DNA of 64,000 nucleotides. Source: Astropecten irregularis (lineage: Eukaryota > Echinodermata > Asteroidea > Paxillosida > Astropectinidae). The position numbers were made by a program, and so were the translations under genes. The number at the start of each line of letters is the position of its first letter. The first letter of the stretch is position 1. The notes under the pieces are model-generated. The model worked only from the letters and a program-made list of their open reading frames with translations. It ran no database searches and was not told where the DNA came from. This document shows positions 47,001 to 56,301 of the stretch, one piece after another. The stretch covers positions 12,172,614 through 12,236,613 of the forward strand of contig OZ020258.1 in NCBI GenBank assembly GCA_963971285.1. Reading direction: 5' to 3'.

Positions 47001-48584
47001 CATAACTTGTAGGGTATGAAGATGATGATGCATAGAAACATACTGTTAAAATCTTTCTGTATAAAATGCTGTATTTATCCAGAATTCAGAAAAGAGTCAA
47101 ACCAGTGACCAAAATTATTTTTGATCTTTTAAAGATCAAATATAAAAAGAGAAAAGACTTCAGCAATACTGTGGCCGTTTTTCACTGTTTTCTCAAAAAG
47201 TGGGCACGATATGGGACTGAAATTTTCACAGATGACTATAATTACTGTATCTTCCTTGATATTTCTGCCCATGAATCTGTATTTCTTTGACAAAAACCAA
47301 AGTATGATATTACCTTAAATAAGCCAATACTAGGAACGAGCTTTTTGCTGCAGTTTGAGCTCTTTTAGTTGATGACGTGTTGTAAAAATCTTTGTCTAGA
47401 GGATATGGCTAGGACCAGACGTTGATAATGTGTGCAGTTGGCAATGATTACGAGTAATTGCGTAATATGACCAGACGCCAAACCGGTAGCACGCGGCATC
47501 ATCCGATCCAGATGTGCACAAAGAATTGCACCATAATTGTGTAGTTACTTATTTAATATTAGGGATGTTATTGTTATTATCATATATCACAATAATATTT
47601 TTAAAGATGGCGTCCGCGGATCCGTGGCACTTGAATGAAATTCAGAACCAAACCTTCATTTTTGTAATTACCATCCCGTCAGCCAAAAAAAAAAACCTGT
47701 AAGAAAAAAAATAATTTGTGCACAACAACCCGAACAACAACCTCTCTCCATGGTAGTGAGCCGCCCATAATTTTTCACTTCTGTCAAAAATGACCCGCAT
47801 AAATCTTAGACAGGAAATAACCAAAATGGCGGTTGTTGCTTTCTATCTTCTGATTTTTCAGTCGTGAATTGTTGCCTATCGCCTAAGTACAGTATAAACT
47901 CACGTATTCTGTTCGCATTTTTGGCAATAATATTTATGGCCGTAGGCTCACTTACTGGCATACAGATATTCATGTTAATAACAGCGAACGTACACACAAG
48001 CAAAGGATGGTATAAATTATTATAATCAATAAATCCAGGCGCCCGCCAGTGGCCATATATCATAATTATCATAAACACTACACACAAACAGTTCATGTAG
48101 AGCCGTAAACCAGTATTACTATTATACACATCAGATGCTTCACAGGAAATATCTGGGTTTTTTTACACACAATGAAGCAAACAAAACAATATTTTACATC
48201 AAATATTTCCCCAGAAAAAAAAATCGGTACATGATATTTAATATTTTAAAAGAGAGTTGCGACAGCGCTGCGCAAGCCACCTGTCAAATCGGATGGGAAT
48301 TTTGGAACGATTTGATCGGTAGAAATCATCCAAATTTTGCTAATGCAATTTTGCCTTCTCCAAACTATGTTAAATTTTTGCTAATTTCTATACTCACATG
48401 TTTCCGATGCTCCGCTGTCGAATTCGTCTTGTAGTTCAACCAGTAGGATGCCGTAGGAGTAGAGCGTGCCAAACGTTACCATGTAGATAAAGGCGGATGC
48501 TATCGTGACAACGCAGCCCCACCTCTTACGGATCAACCCCATGAGATGTTTCACCTTCTCCGCTACCTTGTCGAAGCCTTCCAT
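37750..48584 (-). CDS. Gene B: SLC16-like monocarboxylate transporter family protein, complete, six coding exons
   Basis: Joined coding segments on the minus strand are 48584-48398, 43900-43604, 41077-40671, 39948-39723, 38955-38812 and 38000-37750, totalling 1512 bp (503 residues plus TGA). All five introns have GT and AG borders and the reading frame stays open across every junction. The protein is an expected 12-segment MFS transporter of the plasma membrane. Family marks are SETSWIGSI after TM1, the YFPAKNCSRATGLALTG stretch before TM5, GWRN after it, and a long charged cytosolic loop (residues about 203-262) between the two six-helix halves. The loop is Glu/Lys-rich and probably partly coiled coil. 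The classic TM1 motif (D/E)G(G/S)(W/F)(G/A)W is not intact: KRWGCVV stands there. In TM8, Glu322 and Lys326 fall where MCT1 has its Asp/Arg pair. Substrate is unknown; other SLC16 members carry lactate, thyroid hormone, aromatic amino acids or creatine. The SLC16-like assignment is firm, the orthology is not. Confidence 0.88.
38189..38421. mobile_element. Family D hairpin MITE, copy 2
   Basis: GGCCAGTTTCACAGAGCTGC to GCAGCTCTATGAAATTGGCC; lies in gene B intron 5. Confidence 0.75.
38525..38668. repeat. Family B hairpin element, copy 3
   Basis: ATCGATTTCACCAAACTC ... TTCGCGAAATCGACCCC with GTTACGATCGATCGTAG inside. Lies in gene B intron 5. Confidence 0.7.
38812..38955 (-). CDS. Gene B exon 5 (TM10-TM11)
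   Basis: A 144-bp exon, phase 1 at both ends, with a gtaagt donor. It encodes VAGLFVMATFDTLPYSICVEIYGS, then AKGLDTSAVAIMMAGVGLVLGSLLG, matching the SLC16 layout in which a helix with small residues is followed by the L.G...L..A.G...L..G block. No homologous exon for gene A was found inside the window. Confidence 0.84.
39034..39271. mobile_element. TIR element, ends AGGGGCCTTTCTCAAAGCTC
   Basis: The left end AGGGGCCTTTCTCAAAGCTC and right end GAGCTTCGAGAAAGGCCCCT are inverted repeats. TA adjoins the right end and TTA the left, fitting a TA duplication. Lies in gene B intron 4. Confidence 0.75.
39365..39650 (-). mobile_element. Retroelement 3' fragment that carries the hammerhead-like motif
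   Basis: An open frame on the minus strand (39644 to 39402) of 80 residues ends in ...LQSSPDDD and its stop codon falls inside helix II of the ribozyme-like motif. A coding end that overlaps a hammerhead motif is what some Penelope-like elements show, so a degraded element of that kind is inferred. No reverse transcriptase or endonuclease domain is visible here, and no second ribozyme copy was found nearby. Confidence 0.35.
39377..39420 (-). ncRNA. Hammerhead-ribozyme-like motif in gene B intron 4
   Basis: Read on the minus strand, the 44 nt are: GTCTC, core CTGATGA, one extra T, helix II GACTAG with loop AGCAGG and CTAGTC, core GAAA, CGTT, then GAGAC. GTCTC pairs with GAGAC as helix I, helix II has six perfect pairs, and ACGT could form a very short helix III, perhaps only between two copies. 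This is the minimal type I arrangement known from Penelope-like elements and retrozymes. One base lies between the CTGATGA core and helix II, which departs from the canonical core and may weaken or abolish cleavage. It lies in the sense direction of gene B. Confidence 0.5.
39723..39948 (-). CDS. Gene B exon 4 (TM8-TM9)
   Basis: A 226-bp exon, phase 0 in and phase 1 out, the same size as exon 4 of gene A. It encodes VSFMTTNGFDKSDSAIF and the helix MMVLAVSEILGKIIISAVAD. Glu322 and Lys326, four residues apart, fall where MCT1 has the aspartate and arginine used for proton-coupled transport. Those MCT1 residues are known; the functional equivalence here is inference. Confidence 0.86.
40173..40460 (+). 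mobile_element. Second type of tRNA-derived SINE in gene B intron 3
   Basis: Box A region GTTGGCGTAGCGGTTC, box B GTGTTCAAGTCCGGC at about 40227, body with GTGGGTTTTACCCTGAATA and GGGTTTTCCTCCCACCT, tail (AAT)n at 40440-40457. It is antisense to gene B. Confidence 0.72.
40671..41077 (-). CDS. Gene B exon 3 (TM5-TM6, acidic central loop, TM7)
   Basis: A 407-bp exon, phase 1 in and phase 0 out, with a gtaagt donor. It encodes MLVMNQIVHHLINAWGWRN (end of TM5 and the GWR motif), TM6, then a loop of about 60 residues with the acidic run GEDEEVEGEEEKKEEE and the helical QEEKQRLREKEAEAEQ. TM7 starts after YPELW. The corresponding gene A exon has a Ser/Lys/Thr-rich loop with no acidic run, so the loop is the most divergent part of the pair. 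Confidence 0.85.
41078..43603. other. Gene B intron 2, with a coding-like GC-rich patch
   Basis: About 41440-41930 has higher GC, open frames on both strands of 60-95 codons and repeated GAAG(A)CGGAAG-type runs. No family motif was recognised, and neither edge gives a convincing exon that would keep the gene B frame. The rest is AT-rich. A small GACCATGGTC-rich patch lies at 41228-41268. Confidence 0.4.
43604..43900 (-). CDS. Gene B exon 2 (TM2 to TM5)
   Basis: A 297-bp exon with an ag acceptor after a pyrimidine-poor tract and a gtgaga donor, phase 1 at both ends. It encodes SWIGSIAIGLHAMGTF, then RRFDNRPVAIAG (the usual RFG.R.V...G loop of the family), helices 3 and 4, and NLILKYFPAKNCSRATGLA, the conserved TM4-TM5 loop. 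This is the most conserved block of the protein and the best evidence for SLC16 membership. Confidence 0.88.
43939..44110. repeat. Family G repeat, copy 2, beside gene B exon 2
   Basis: Same as 6577-6709 (AACCGAGGATGGGACC, TTAGGGAGACTTTCCC, ATTCTCTGTCTTCTAT) with a TA-rich 35-bp insertion. Starts 38 bp upstream of the exon 2 acceptor. Confidence 0.65.
44129..44235. repeat. Family B hairpin element, degenerate copy
   Basis: ATCGATTTGACGAAGCC with TTACGATCGATCGTAAC and GAAACCGACCC; lies in gene B intron 1. Confidence 0.5.
44680..45058 (+). mobile_element. Family C MITE, copy 5
   Basis: AGGATTTGCAAAGATGTGCG to GAGGCCTTGAAAATCC; gene B intron 1. Confidence 0.7.
45225..45365. promoter_or_regulatory. 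Motif cluster in gene B intron 1 (octamer, CCAAT, CpG)
   Basis: An octamer ATGCAAAT at 45266, CCAAT in GTCCAATAGG near 45332, ATTGGCC near 45280 and CATGAATATTCAT lie within 100 bp of CpG-rich sequence in an AT-rich intron. This could be an enhancer, an internal promoter, or part of an unrecognised element. Confidence 0.25.
45366..46060. other. Gene B intron 1, no feature
   Basis: Nothing recognised apart from low-complexity T runs. Confidence 0.4.
46061..46142 (+). mobile_element. Family A MITE, 5' fragment, copy 12
   Basis: AAAGGTATTATCATACTTTGG to GGGTATGAAGATGG, then unrelated sequence. Confidence 0.7.
46143..46945. other. Gene B intron 1, no feature
   Basis: Frames at 46144 and 46520 show no family motif. 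Confidence 0.4.
46946..47317 (+). mobile_element. Family A MITE, copy 13, complete
   Basis: AAGGTACTATAATACTTTGG to ACCAAAGTATGATATTACC, subfamily with GCATACCGAAACAGAA. Gene B intron 1. Confidence 0.82.
47318..48397. other. Gene B intron 1 beside exon 1, no feature
   Basis: AT-rich; contains AAGATGGCGTCCGCGGATCC near 47606 without a gene attached. Confidence 0.4.
48398..48584 (-). CDS. Gene B exon 1 (start codon, N terminus and TM1)
   Basis: The exon starts at the ATG at 48584 (context aaaatcATGG) and ends at a gtgagt donor in phase 1. It encodes residues 1-62: a short basic cytosolic N terminus (KVKHLMGLIRKRW), then TM1 (CVVTIASAFIYMVTFGTLYSYG) in two stretches, and the LLVELQDEF segment typical of the SLC16 TM1-TM2 loop. 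The last base pairs with exon 2 to make Ser63 of the SETSWIGS motif. Confidence 0.85.
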
Positions 48585-48799
48585 GATTTTTTTCTGTTGT
48601 TTACGAGTTTTCGGCTGAGAAAATTATTTTTTTAATATAATACTAGCTTTTGCAGAGCCGATTGTGTAGTCTCGTATAGCTTGGATGATACTGCGGTGAA
48701 ATTTCTGGTGATGTTACTTCCCTATCACACCCAGTGTAGAGCTCGGAGGAACCAACAAAAAATGTACATTGCATCATGACAGGTTATTGTACGCGATCA

Positions 48800-48885
48800 G
48801 CTGATTGGCAACCGAGGTTGCCGTTGCGAGCAATGACAGCGCCTCCCGACCAATGGGGACTTTGGATTGGCGTGACGTCACGGCA
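48800..48885 (-). promoter_or_regulatory. Putative promoter elements of gene B: CRE palindrome and CCAAT boxes
   Basis: A perfect CRE palindrome TGACGTCA lies at 48873-48880, about 290 bp upstream of the gene B ATG. CCAAT pentamers are at 48850-48854 (plus strand), 48866-48870 and 48804-48808 (minus strand). The surrounding 150 bp is richer in GC and CpG than its neighbours. Clustering of these motifs in front of a first exon suggests a core promoter with CREB-type and NF-Y-type sites; the transcription start is not known. Confidence 0.4.
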
Positions 48886-49686
48886 GGGCTTTCCCTGGCC
48901 TGGCCTTGTCGCCATGCAGCGTGTACACTGCTCGGTCGTTGGCAAACAACAAAGGCAGCCTGCCTAGTTCGATATAGCTGATGCCTGGGGAACCGGTTCA
49001 AACCAGTTCTGACTGGATCTGCACTGTAAATTCATACCCCCATCGTTTATACACAATATGTACTTCCCCATATAATCATAAAATGAACAACAGTAAATTA
49101 CTCAATGAATTATTCTTGCGTCAATCAGAAATAATGTTTTCCGTGCGCCGTGTATATTTTCAATGCGCAATGCACCTTCTTTAAACATACCACTGCGACC
49201 GCAAACACAATAGAACTACATAATACATGTATGAATAATCGAAATGAAACGCATTGTATTTATGTGGGCGCACGGCGCCGTTTATGTCAATATCATTCAT
49301 CGTCATGGTTGAGCGATTTCGAAAGAGTCAGCTGATATCACGATATAATGTTATCGTCTGATGACATGAATTGTGGTCAGAAATATGCGCAACTGAAGTA
49401 GGAGAAAAACAAAATTGCAGCGATCAAGCGTAAAGAAAAATGCAAAAAAAATTGCTCCATGCCAAAAACTGGCATTAATGGCTAATCAGTAGGCCTTATA
49501 GTTATTTGCACGGCAAAAAGCCGGAACTTCCCACCTCCACAAATCATTGTATAGACTTTTTTCCATATGAAATATGACATTATATTGCAACACGTTCTGA
49601 GAGAAAACATGTTATTCTAAAATAATAAATCTAAAATATTTTACAATATTTTCAGGCATTCAGGTATTGCCCAGTCGATCTGTATT
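48886..49686. other. Upstream of the gene B promoter, no gene seen
   Basis: Nothing recognised. Confidence 0.4.
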
Positions 49687-49980
49687 AAAGGCAGCTTACA
49701 GGATTTGCAACTTGGCCTCCAAAAAATGTATGAGACACTGAAAGTGGACTCAACAGTTCGTAAACAGTGCAAACAGTCACCATGGGAAATCTTGGTTCAT
49801 CACATAATGGGGTTTTTAAGCAAATCAAGATTAATTTAGTGTTTTTTTATCAAGATGAACAAAGCGTAAAAAGGTACATGAAACAACGTCTGTAAGGAAG
49901 TTTAAGACCTTAGATTCTCTTTAAGTATACACATTCAGCCAAAACGCACATCTTTGCAAATCCTATAATATGCTCCCTAA
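49687..49980 (-). mobile_element. Family C MITE, copy 6, internally deleted
   Basis: GGCAGCTTACAGGATTTGCA to TTTGCAAATCCTATAATATG; lacks the TCGTTCGGACGAACGA core. Confidence 0.7.
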
Positions 49981-50134
49981 ATTCTAGCCGATTTTCACGG
50001 ACTTGAACAAAATATAGGCCTATGAGTTTTGACTGAGGCCTACTTTATTTCCCGCTTATAATTGTGTCACATTGTTTTTGGAAGAGATCATCTCCCAAAT
50101 GCGTATCATTTTAATCGTGAGTCTACTGCATTCA

Positions 50135-50274
50135 ACCTACCCCAGACGGTTACTACTATATGCAAATTCCCCTGCGCCAATTTGCTGCTTCGCTGAAAAG
50201 ACTTGATCAACCGTGGTGCACCCTGACCTCCCACAATGCATACCGACATAGCCGCCATGATCGTCCTTCTTTTC
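50135..50274 (+). repeat. Left inverted terminal repeat of the DIRS-like element
   Basis: Begins ACCTACCCCAGACGGTTAC and runs to the CTTCTTTT near 50274. Its reverse complement is at 56126-56265. The left-specific extension 50119-50134 reads GAGTCTACTGCATTCA. Confidence 0.75.
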
Positions 50275-50999
50275 TCAGCGCCGCTATGAAACGGACGTGC
50301 CCTTCGTGGGCTCTTTCGATTTTCGAGTTTCCGTTTCCCGCTGCTCTTCCAAACTGTATAGACTTGATATTTTTCCTTTTTACTTATCTGATTAACCGTT
50401 ACCAATAAACAGTGTTCTCTTGTGCGTTTGTTTTTGGTATTTTTCTCTCTCTTTTTCTTTGTGCATCCTACAGGTACCGTGATCCTACGTCGTCGCGGTC
50501 TATACACCTCTACGTGATGCCGGGGTAACACAGCCGGCTCTGTGCTTACGACCCGATGAAAGGCCTATATGCGGGGGGAATGGATGAGAGTTTTACCTCA
50601 TTCCCTCCGCGGTACAGCAAATCGGAATGGCCGAGTTTGGGTTCGTCCCCTCATTCCGGGCTACTGCTGCTACCACTGCCAGTCCGAAGGAATTCCGGGC
50701 GGTTAGATGCTAGGCATGCCTTGAAGGCTACGTGTCTAATTGTCCCGAAGAGGCCTACGGCCGGGGGTAGCTCGATACCACGGTCGCTACCAGAGCGGAG
50801 GGAGAACGCTCGCTACCGGAGGCGACGAAGGATGCCGCCGCAACGGAATGACTGGCCCGGGCGTAACATGCTCCTTTTGTTTAGGAAACATTGTTACGAC
50901 CCGCTCAACAGAGGCTCGCCCCGGATACGTTTTCCGGTCTCCCGAGCCGATATACTAGCTGTCTACGGGTAAGAGCCGTGATGACGTGCTTTTGCTCCC

Positions 51000-51900
51000 C
51001 ATGTCTGCCGGGCTCGATTGCGGACGTCAGAGAGATGCCCTGTCTGCGTCCAGCCTCCAGTGGTCCTAGCTTTTATTCTGCACACTCCACGCCTTTGTCC
51101 GATGTACAAAGCCTCAGACATCAGTGTATATGAGCAGTGCTACAATCGTACCACCGCTACGCCCGAGCGAACACCATTGCGGACCTCAGAGAGATGTGCA
51201 GAGGCTCGAGCAGCCAATGAGCACCGTGACCCCACGTCCATTGTCTGGCTCTACCCAGACGGAAAGCCATGGAGAGTTCCATACACGGCTGAACTGCCAG
51301 ACAGCTACTCCAGCCCGCACCATGCCACCGACTTCAACCCGCTACCATTAGCGGCCTCCAGTCGCCTACACAGGGCACGGTATGAAGGCTTACCTCGCCG
51401 AAGATCATGTGCTATAGCTGTGGGGGTGAGAGAAGCGATATGCCTACCACCCCTCAGTCTGTCGAGCACGATTGCGGACGTCAAAGGGACGCTCCTTTAC
51501 TACGTGGCCCAGCCGCATACAGCTGAAAGCTTCAGGGGGTCACACACAACAAGACCCCTCAACAGGCCACACGGGGCATTACGCACGGCTTTGTTAGCCG
51601 CGCTACCAGGCCCCCCTTCATTTGATACATGGATTGTCACACGCACATCCTTGCTATTGTTGGGCTCTCCCCAAGCGGAAAGATGTGGAGAGATCTACGT
51701 ACACAGCTGCACGGCCCATCGTCCATACAAGCCAGGTCAACACCGTCGGCTTTGTTCCGTGATGCATCGGCGGCCACAATCAGTTGGACCCACTACAGTA
51801 CAGTGTACATGTATTACACCGACGTCCAGTGACGATTGCCGCCTGGACGCGCCCACTTATCTGGCCCTCTCCGCCCAGACCAAGCTCCATGGCGCAGTGT
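51000..51900 (+). other. Internal diverged repeats in the DIRS-like element; longest open frame 304 codons, not recognised
   Basis: The open frame 51018-51932 has no family motif that I know. The DNA under it is built from diverged repeats: GATTGCGGACGTCA occurs near 51013 and 51470, and a CTC..CC.AGCGGAAAG-like block near 51250 and 51665, about 420 bp apart. High GC alone could keep frames open. I treat it as not demonstrably coding. Confidence 0.3.
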
Positions 51901-54900
51901 CTCTTTATTATAATAATAATGGACTATTTTAATGCGCCGGTATCCGCCAAGCATGACGCTCATGGCACTTATCTATTATTATCCTTGGTCAGCGGGCCAC
52001 AATTTACAGCATACATGTAATTCTTAGCTCGAGATGGACTTTATACGAGCCTTTTCCGACCATCGCTCAACGAAAGCAGAGAGCCTCAACGCCTGCACCA
52101 ACTCAGCCGCAATAGCCCTTTACGCAGCCGAGCCCAGCCGACTGTCACCCTCAGAGTCGGACTGTACCCGCGGTCGGACTGTCTCAAGTCGAGTCGTTCC
52201 ACTTCCACGGCCGACTTGTCCTGTCCTATCCATACTGGAATCTCACTTCAATCTGCTATACGCTGTACACGCACTTGGTACTGTACATGGATCCCATCCT
52301 ACTGTCCGGCTTTACTGGAGCGGAAACGATGCCGCCGGCTCGGCCCCAACTGCAGTCGACGCACCTTGGGCCGAGTTGGCCCGCGGACGACTTAAGGCTA
52401 AACTCTATGCTTCCACGGATGCATTGATGGAAAATGCCGGTACTTTCTTCCTCGCGGAGCGGAAAGCTGCTAGGATTCCCATCTGCAGTTTTTTACCGCC
52501 AAATGGCCATGCCGGTCCGCACTATGTTCTCGGGCTCGGCCGCTTGCAGTCGACCTGCTTCATGGCGAGTTGTTCCCAGTCGAGTTGTCCAGTGCCCATG
52601 GGCCGATAACGCGTCCTACCTTAGCTCGACGCTACGGAGCGGTAATATGTACCCGAGACACGTACACTGAATCATCGTTCACCATCGCTACCGGAACGGG
52701 AAACTGCGAGAGTCCACACGCACTGCACGTAACTGTTCAACGACCACGCACCACTGCACTTCCGGGCGCATTGTACAACCGTCAACATTTACGGCTTGCA
52801 CACTACTACAATGACTACAGCCAAGACCGCTCCGTGGCTCCACATCGGTGACCTCGGCGACCCTGGCAGTCATAAGTGTACTACATGTATCCTGTTTGGA
52901 CGCTGGATAATGAATAGAGTGATAAAGGTGATTAAAATGCGAGCCTGCATTGACTCGAAATTCGGCTACCTCACTCGCCACGCATGTTGTCCTGAGGTCA
53001 AAGGTCATACATGTGATAATACATGTACATGTTTTATACATGTGATAATACTTGTACATGTACTGCTCACCACATAGAGGCCCAAAATATATTGGGTACC
53101 GGGAGGTGACAATTCATCCTGATCTTGTTCTACCTCCATGACCTGACGGTGTTACATAGTCTGAGATGAACCATCACTACTTATCACGCTTGCAACATCT
53201 TCGGATCAGCTGACTTCCTCGCCTTCTCTCATCCTTATGCTTTGAAAAGTGATAAACACTGAACATAAGTATGGTATAGATTGGAAATTTCCTCCTTCCT
53301 TTCTGTCAAATTCTAGTTACATGGCGGCACTTATACAGTACCGAGTCACTGCATGCCAAGGCAGGGAAGAACCCAGCATGCGTCAACCCAGCCTACCTCC
53401 ACCGTCAACTCCACAAGCTCCCCGCTCGTTGCGGAATAGCTCCCGTTGACGGTTGGCAACAACATTGCAGAACTCCGAAGCACCCCTTTCGGACCTGCGG
53501 ACTGTTTTTCGACGTCCTTGAGGCCTTAAAACCCCCATCGGCGGAAAATACAAGGCAATTTTCTTCTCCATCGGCTCTACCCAGGACATTGAAGAATTAC
53601 CATGAATAGCTGTGGCCACAGTCCCTTCCACGAAGGTCAACATTTCCAGCTTATCATAACTACCAGTATGGCCGGCTCATGCCAGCCCTCAACACGCTGG
53701 CCCTATACCCAATGGGTATGGACCCCGTCGACACGTACCCCGCATCAAACAACCTCTGCGAGCATGACCGAAGTCGACTCGGGCCAGCCCAACGGTCCCC
53801 AGTTCCTTTCTGCAGATCGCAAACTTGGGGAACACACAGGGAATTCCGACGCCTTACGTCTGGCTGTCATTCCACATCATCGGATGAGTAGGTCAACTCT
53901 GCCAATGACCTTACACCTGCTGCCACACACAACAAGACACAGTCCAGAGTTTTCGACTCCTGGTTCCTACAAACCCCTGGAAGATGTCAAAACACCCCGC
54001 TCAGGATACCCTTAGCATCCTGAGCCTCGTGGCCCACAGGTCTTTATAGAGAATGGCAGTGACCCGACCCAACCAGGTCACATTCTCCTGGTATATGTAA
54101 ACTCGCCCACAACGCCTGGCTTCTCGGCCCAGATCTCGGCGAAGGACCGAACTACGTGTTCAAATGGTCCACTCGGAGCAACCATTGGACATCACCGACA
54201 TGACGAACGCTGGACGTCAGTCACATACCCAGCATAGGCGTGAAGTCCCGACTCCAAGAACTCCAACCCCACTACAAGGATCAACTTGGAATAGTTCCTG
54301 GTGAGGTTTGAACCCGTATCGTCCGGACTGGCGCAACGAGTAGGCCGCCACTCCGTACCAGCAATCGGAACCACAACCACTGTGAGATTCTTAGTAGCCC
54401 TGCAACACATATGCCAGCACTCTCAGTTATACCGAGAGCAAGCAAGAACATCTACACACCTACTCCTGACCTGTCACCCAGAGCGGATAGGTTGTGCCCC
54501 TCTGATCTGCGTCCCCGCCCTGGATCATCCAGGGGACGCCGGCAAGGACAACACCTCACTCCACCTTCCACTTCTCGACCGCCAATAACGACCCCACAGG
54601 TGGCCGCTGCGACCGAGACACTCGTCTGCCCTCCTACATAGCATGTATCATGTACAAGCCATCTTAGGCGCCCCATGTCGCCTCTAAGGACAGTACTGGC
54701 AGCGACTTACACCACGCACCGGACACACCCCTTCTCGTGCGTACGGGCAGGAAACTTCTCACCACCGTCGAGAGGCAAACTAAGGGGCTCGGCGTGGACC
54801 AGTTGCGCAATGACCAGTCAATACTACCCGGGCCCGACACCCTCCACTTCACTTGGCTTGGGGCCTACGGCCCCCAAAACCAACACCCAACACGCTGGAC

Positions 54901-55979
54901 ATCATACAAGGACCCTCACAGCGGGGCCTCACAACGAAGCCTCTGTCATGGCTACCCGGTGACTGTTTATACCTTCCCCGATGTGGTGCTACGAAGATGC
55001 TCCCTCTCCTTCTCCTACTAATACACCACTAACGGCTATGGCGGACCTCTGCCTACGCACCAGTCCACACCAGGCTCCAAGTTTCTTCTACCCGCAGCTA
55101 CAGGTCTGCTTGGACTACACACGATGTTTTCGAGGATGGCTCTCCCCTCTCAACCCATGTGGCCAATGCACACACCTCCTATGGGCCACGTTCTACCGAA
55201 TGGCCCCTAGCACACTACCGTGCATCTACTAACCTTCCTCCTGTCAGTGGTTACGCCTACGAGGACCAGTGAAATCAGGGCCCTATCGATAGCTGAATAC
55301 GCCGGATGCCACACAGCACTCGACTCCTTCCAACCATAGGCTTCCTCACCAAAACTGATGCCCTGTCTTCGAGCCACCAGACACCTCTGTATCATCTCGG
55401 ACATCGCGCTCCGGTGACCCGTCAGGCAAGCTAGGGTGCCACGTCAGGGGTCTGATGTGGTACCTAGCCCTATCTAAGGACTTGAGAAGGAACCCCTCTC
55501 AGCCCTTCGCCACTACCACGAAGCCCAGCGTCGAAAGTCACGTTTATCCGCTGGATCGCCTCGACCGTCAAGTTTGCATGCCCAGTCTGCCCATCTAAAC
55601 CGGGCCAGCAAACCCACTGACACATCAAGACCCAAGATGCGAGAACAGTACTCGCATCCTGGTCCTATTTCTGAGTTCTGTCATCAGACTTGGACGAGGC
55701 AGCATGATGGAAATGTCCCCTCCATTTTCTCCTCTTGCTACCTGAGGGACGTCCTGCGGAGCGACTTAACTCATGTACGACAGGAAAATCCTGGCTTCAC
55801 CGACCTGGAAACCAGGATTCCTTCAGGCCTGCTGACAGATGGGCAAGACCTCCACAGAAGCTCTGCCCATGGCGAACTCACGATGGGCATTGTGCCCATT
55901 ATGCTAACCTGATTCATATCCACCAAACTTTCCTGGCTCTCCATGTAGCCAGCCCACCACCGTAACTCGGTGCCACTCT

Positions 55980-56077
55980 GCATATAGTAGTAACCGTCTG
56001 GGGTAGGTTGAATGCAGTAGACTCTCCCCCACCTGTTGTGGGTTGAGTCTACTAGTTCATACCTACCCCAGACGGTT
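55980..56077 (+). repeat. Internal complementary region of the DIRS-like element
   Basis: 55980-56023 is the reverse complement of the outer left end (50119-50162), and 56022-56077 is the reverse complement of the outer right end. The two meet at ACTCTCCCCC, so the region records a head-to-tail joint of the element termini. Confidence 0.72.
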
Positions 56078-56125
56078 GCGTCCCGCCCGTCCTCCCCACT
56101 TCTGGCCTCGAGCCTCCTGGCTTCG

Positions 56126-56301
56126 AAAAGAAGGACGATCATGGCGGCTATGTCGGTATGCATTGTGGGAGGTCAGGGTGCACCACGGTTGATCAAGTCT
56201 TTTCAGCGAAGCAGCAAATTGGCGCAGGGGAATTTGCATATAGTAGTAACCGTCTGGGGTAGGTATGAACTAGTAGACTCAACCCACAACAGGTGGGGGA
56301 G
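56126..56301 (-). repeat. Right inverted terminal repeat and right extension of the DIRS-like element
   Basis: 56126-56265 matches the left repeat in inverse orientation. 56266-56301 is a right-specific extension ending AACAGGTGGGGGAG, whose complement occurs in the internal complementary region. Confidence 0.72.

Larger units (their letters stand above)
50119..56301 (+). mobile_element. DIRS-like element (inverted terminal repeats plus internal complementary region), coding part not recognised
   Basis: About 140 bp at 50135-50274 recurs inverted, essentially identical, at 56126-56265. Each end has its own extension: about 16 bp on the left and 36 bp on the right. Just inside the right repeat, 55980-56077 is the complement of the left outer edge joined directly to the complement of the right outer edge. 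That is the internal complementary region of DIRS-type tyrosine-recombinase retrotransposons, used in their circular replication. No target-site duplication is seen, as expected for DIRS. The inner 5.7 kb is GC-rich and unlike its flanks. I find no reverse transcriptase, RNase H, methyltransferase or recombinase motif in any frame, so it may be non-autonomous or heavily decayed. Confidence 0.7.

Noticed and set aside
51018-51932. 304-codon open frame as a gene
   Set aside because: No recognisable domain, GC-rich repetitive DNA inside an element, and overlapping open frames of similar quality in other phases.
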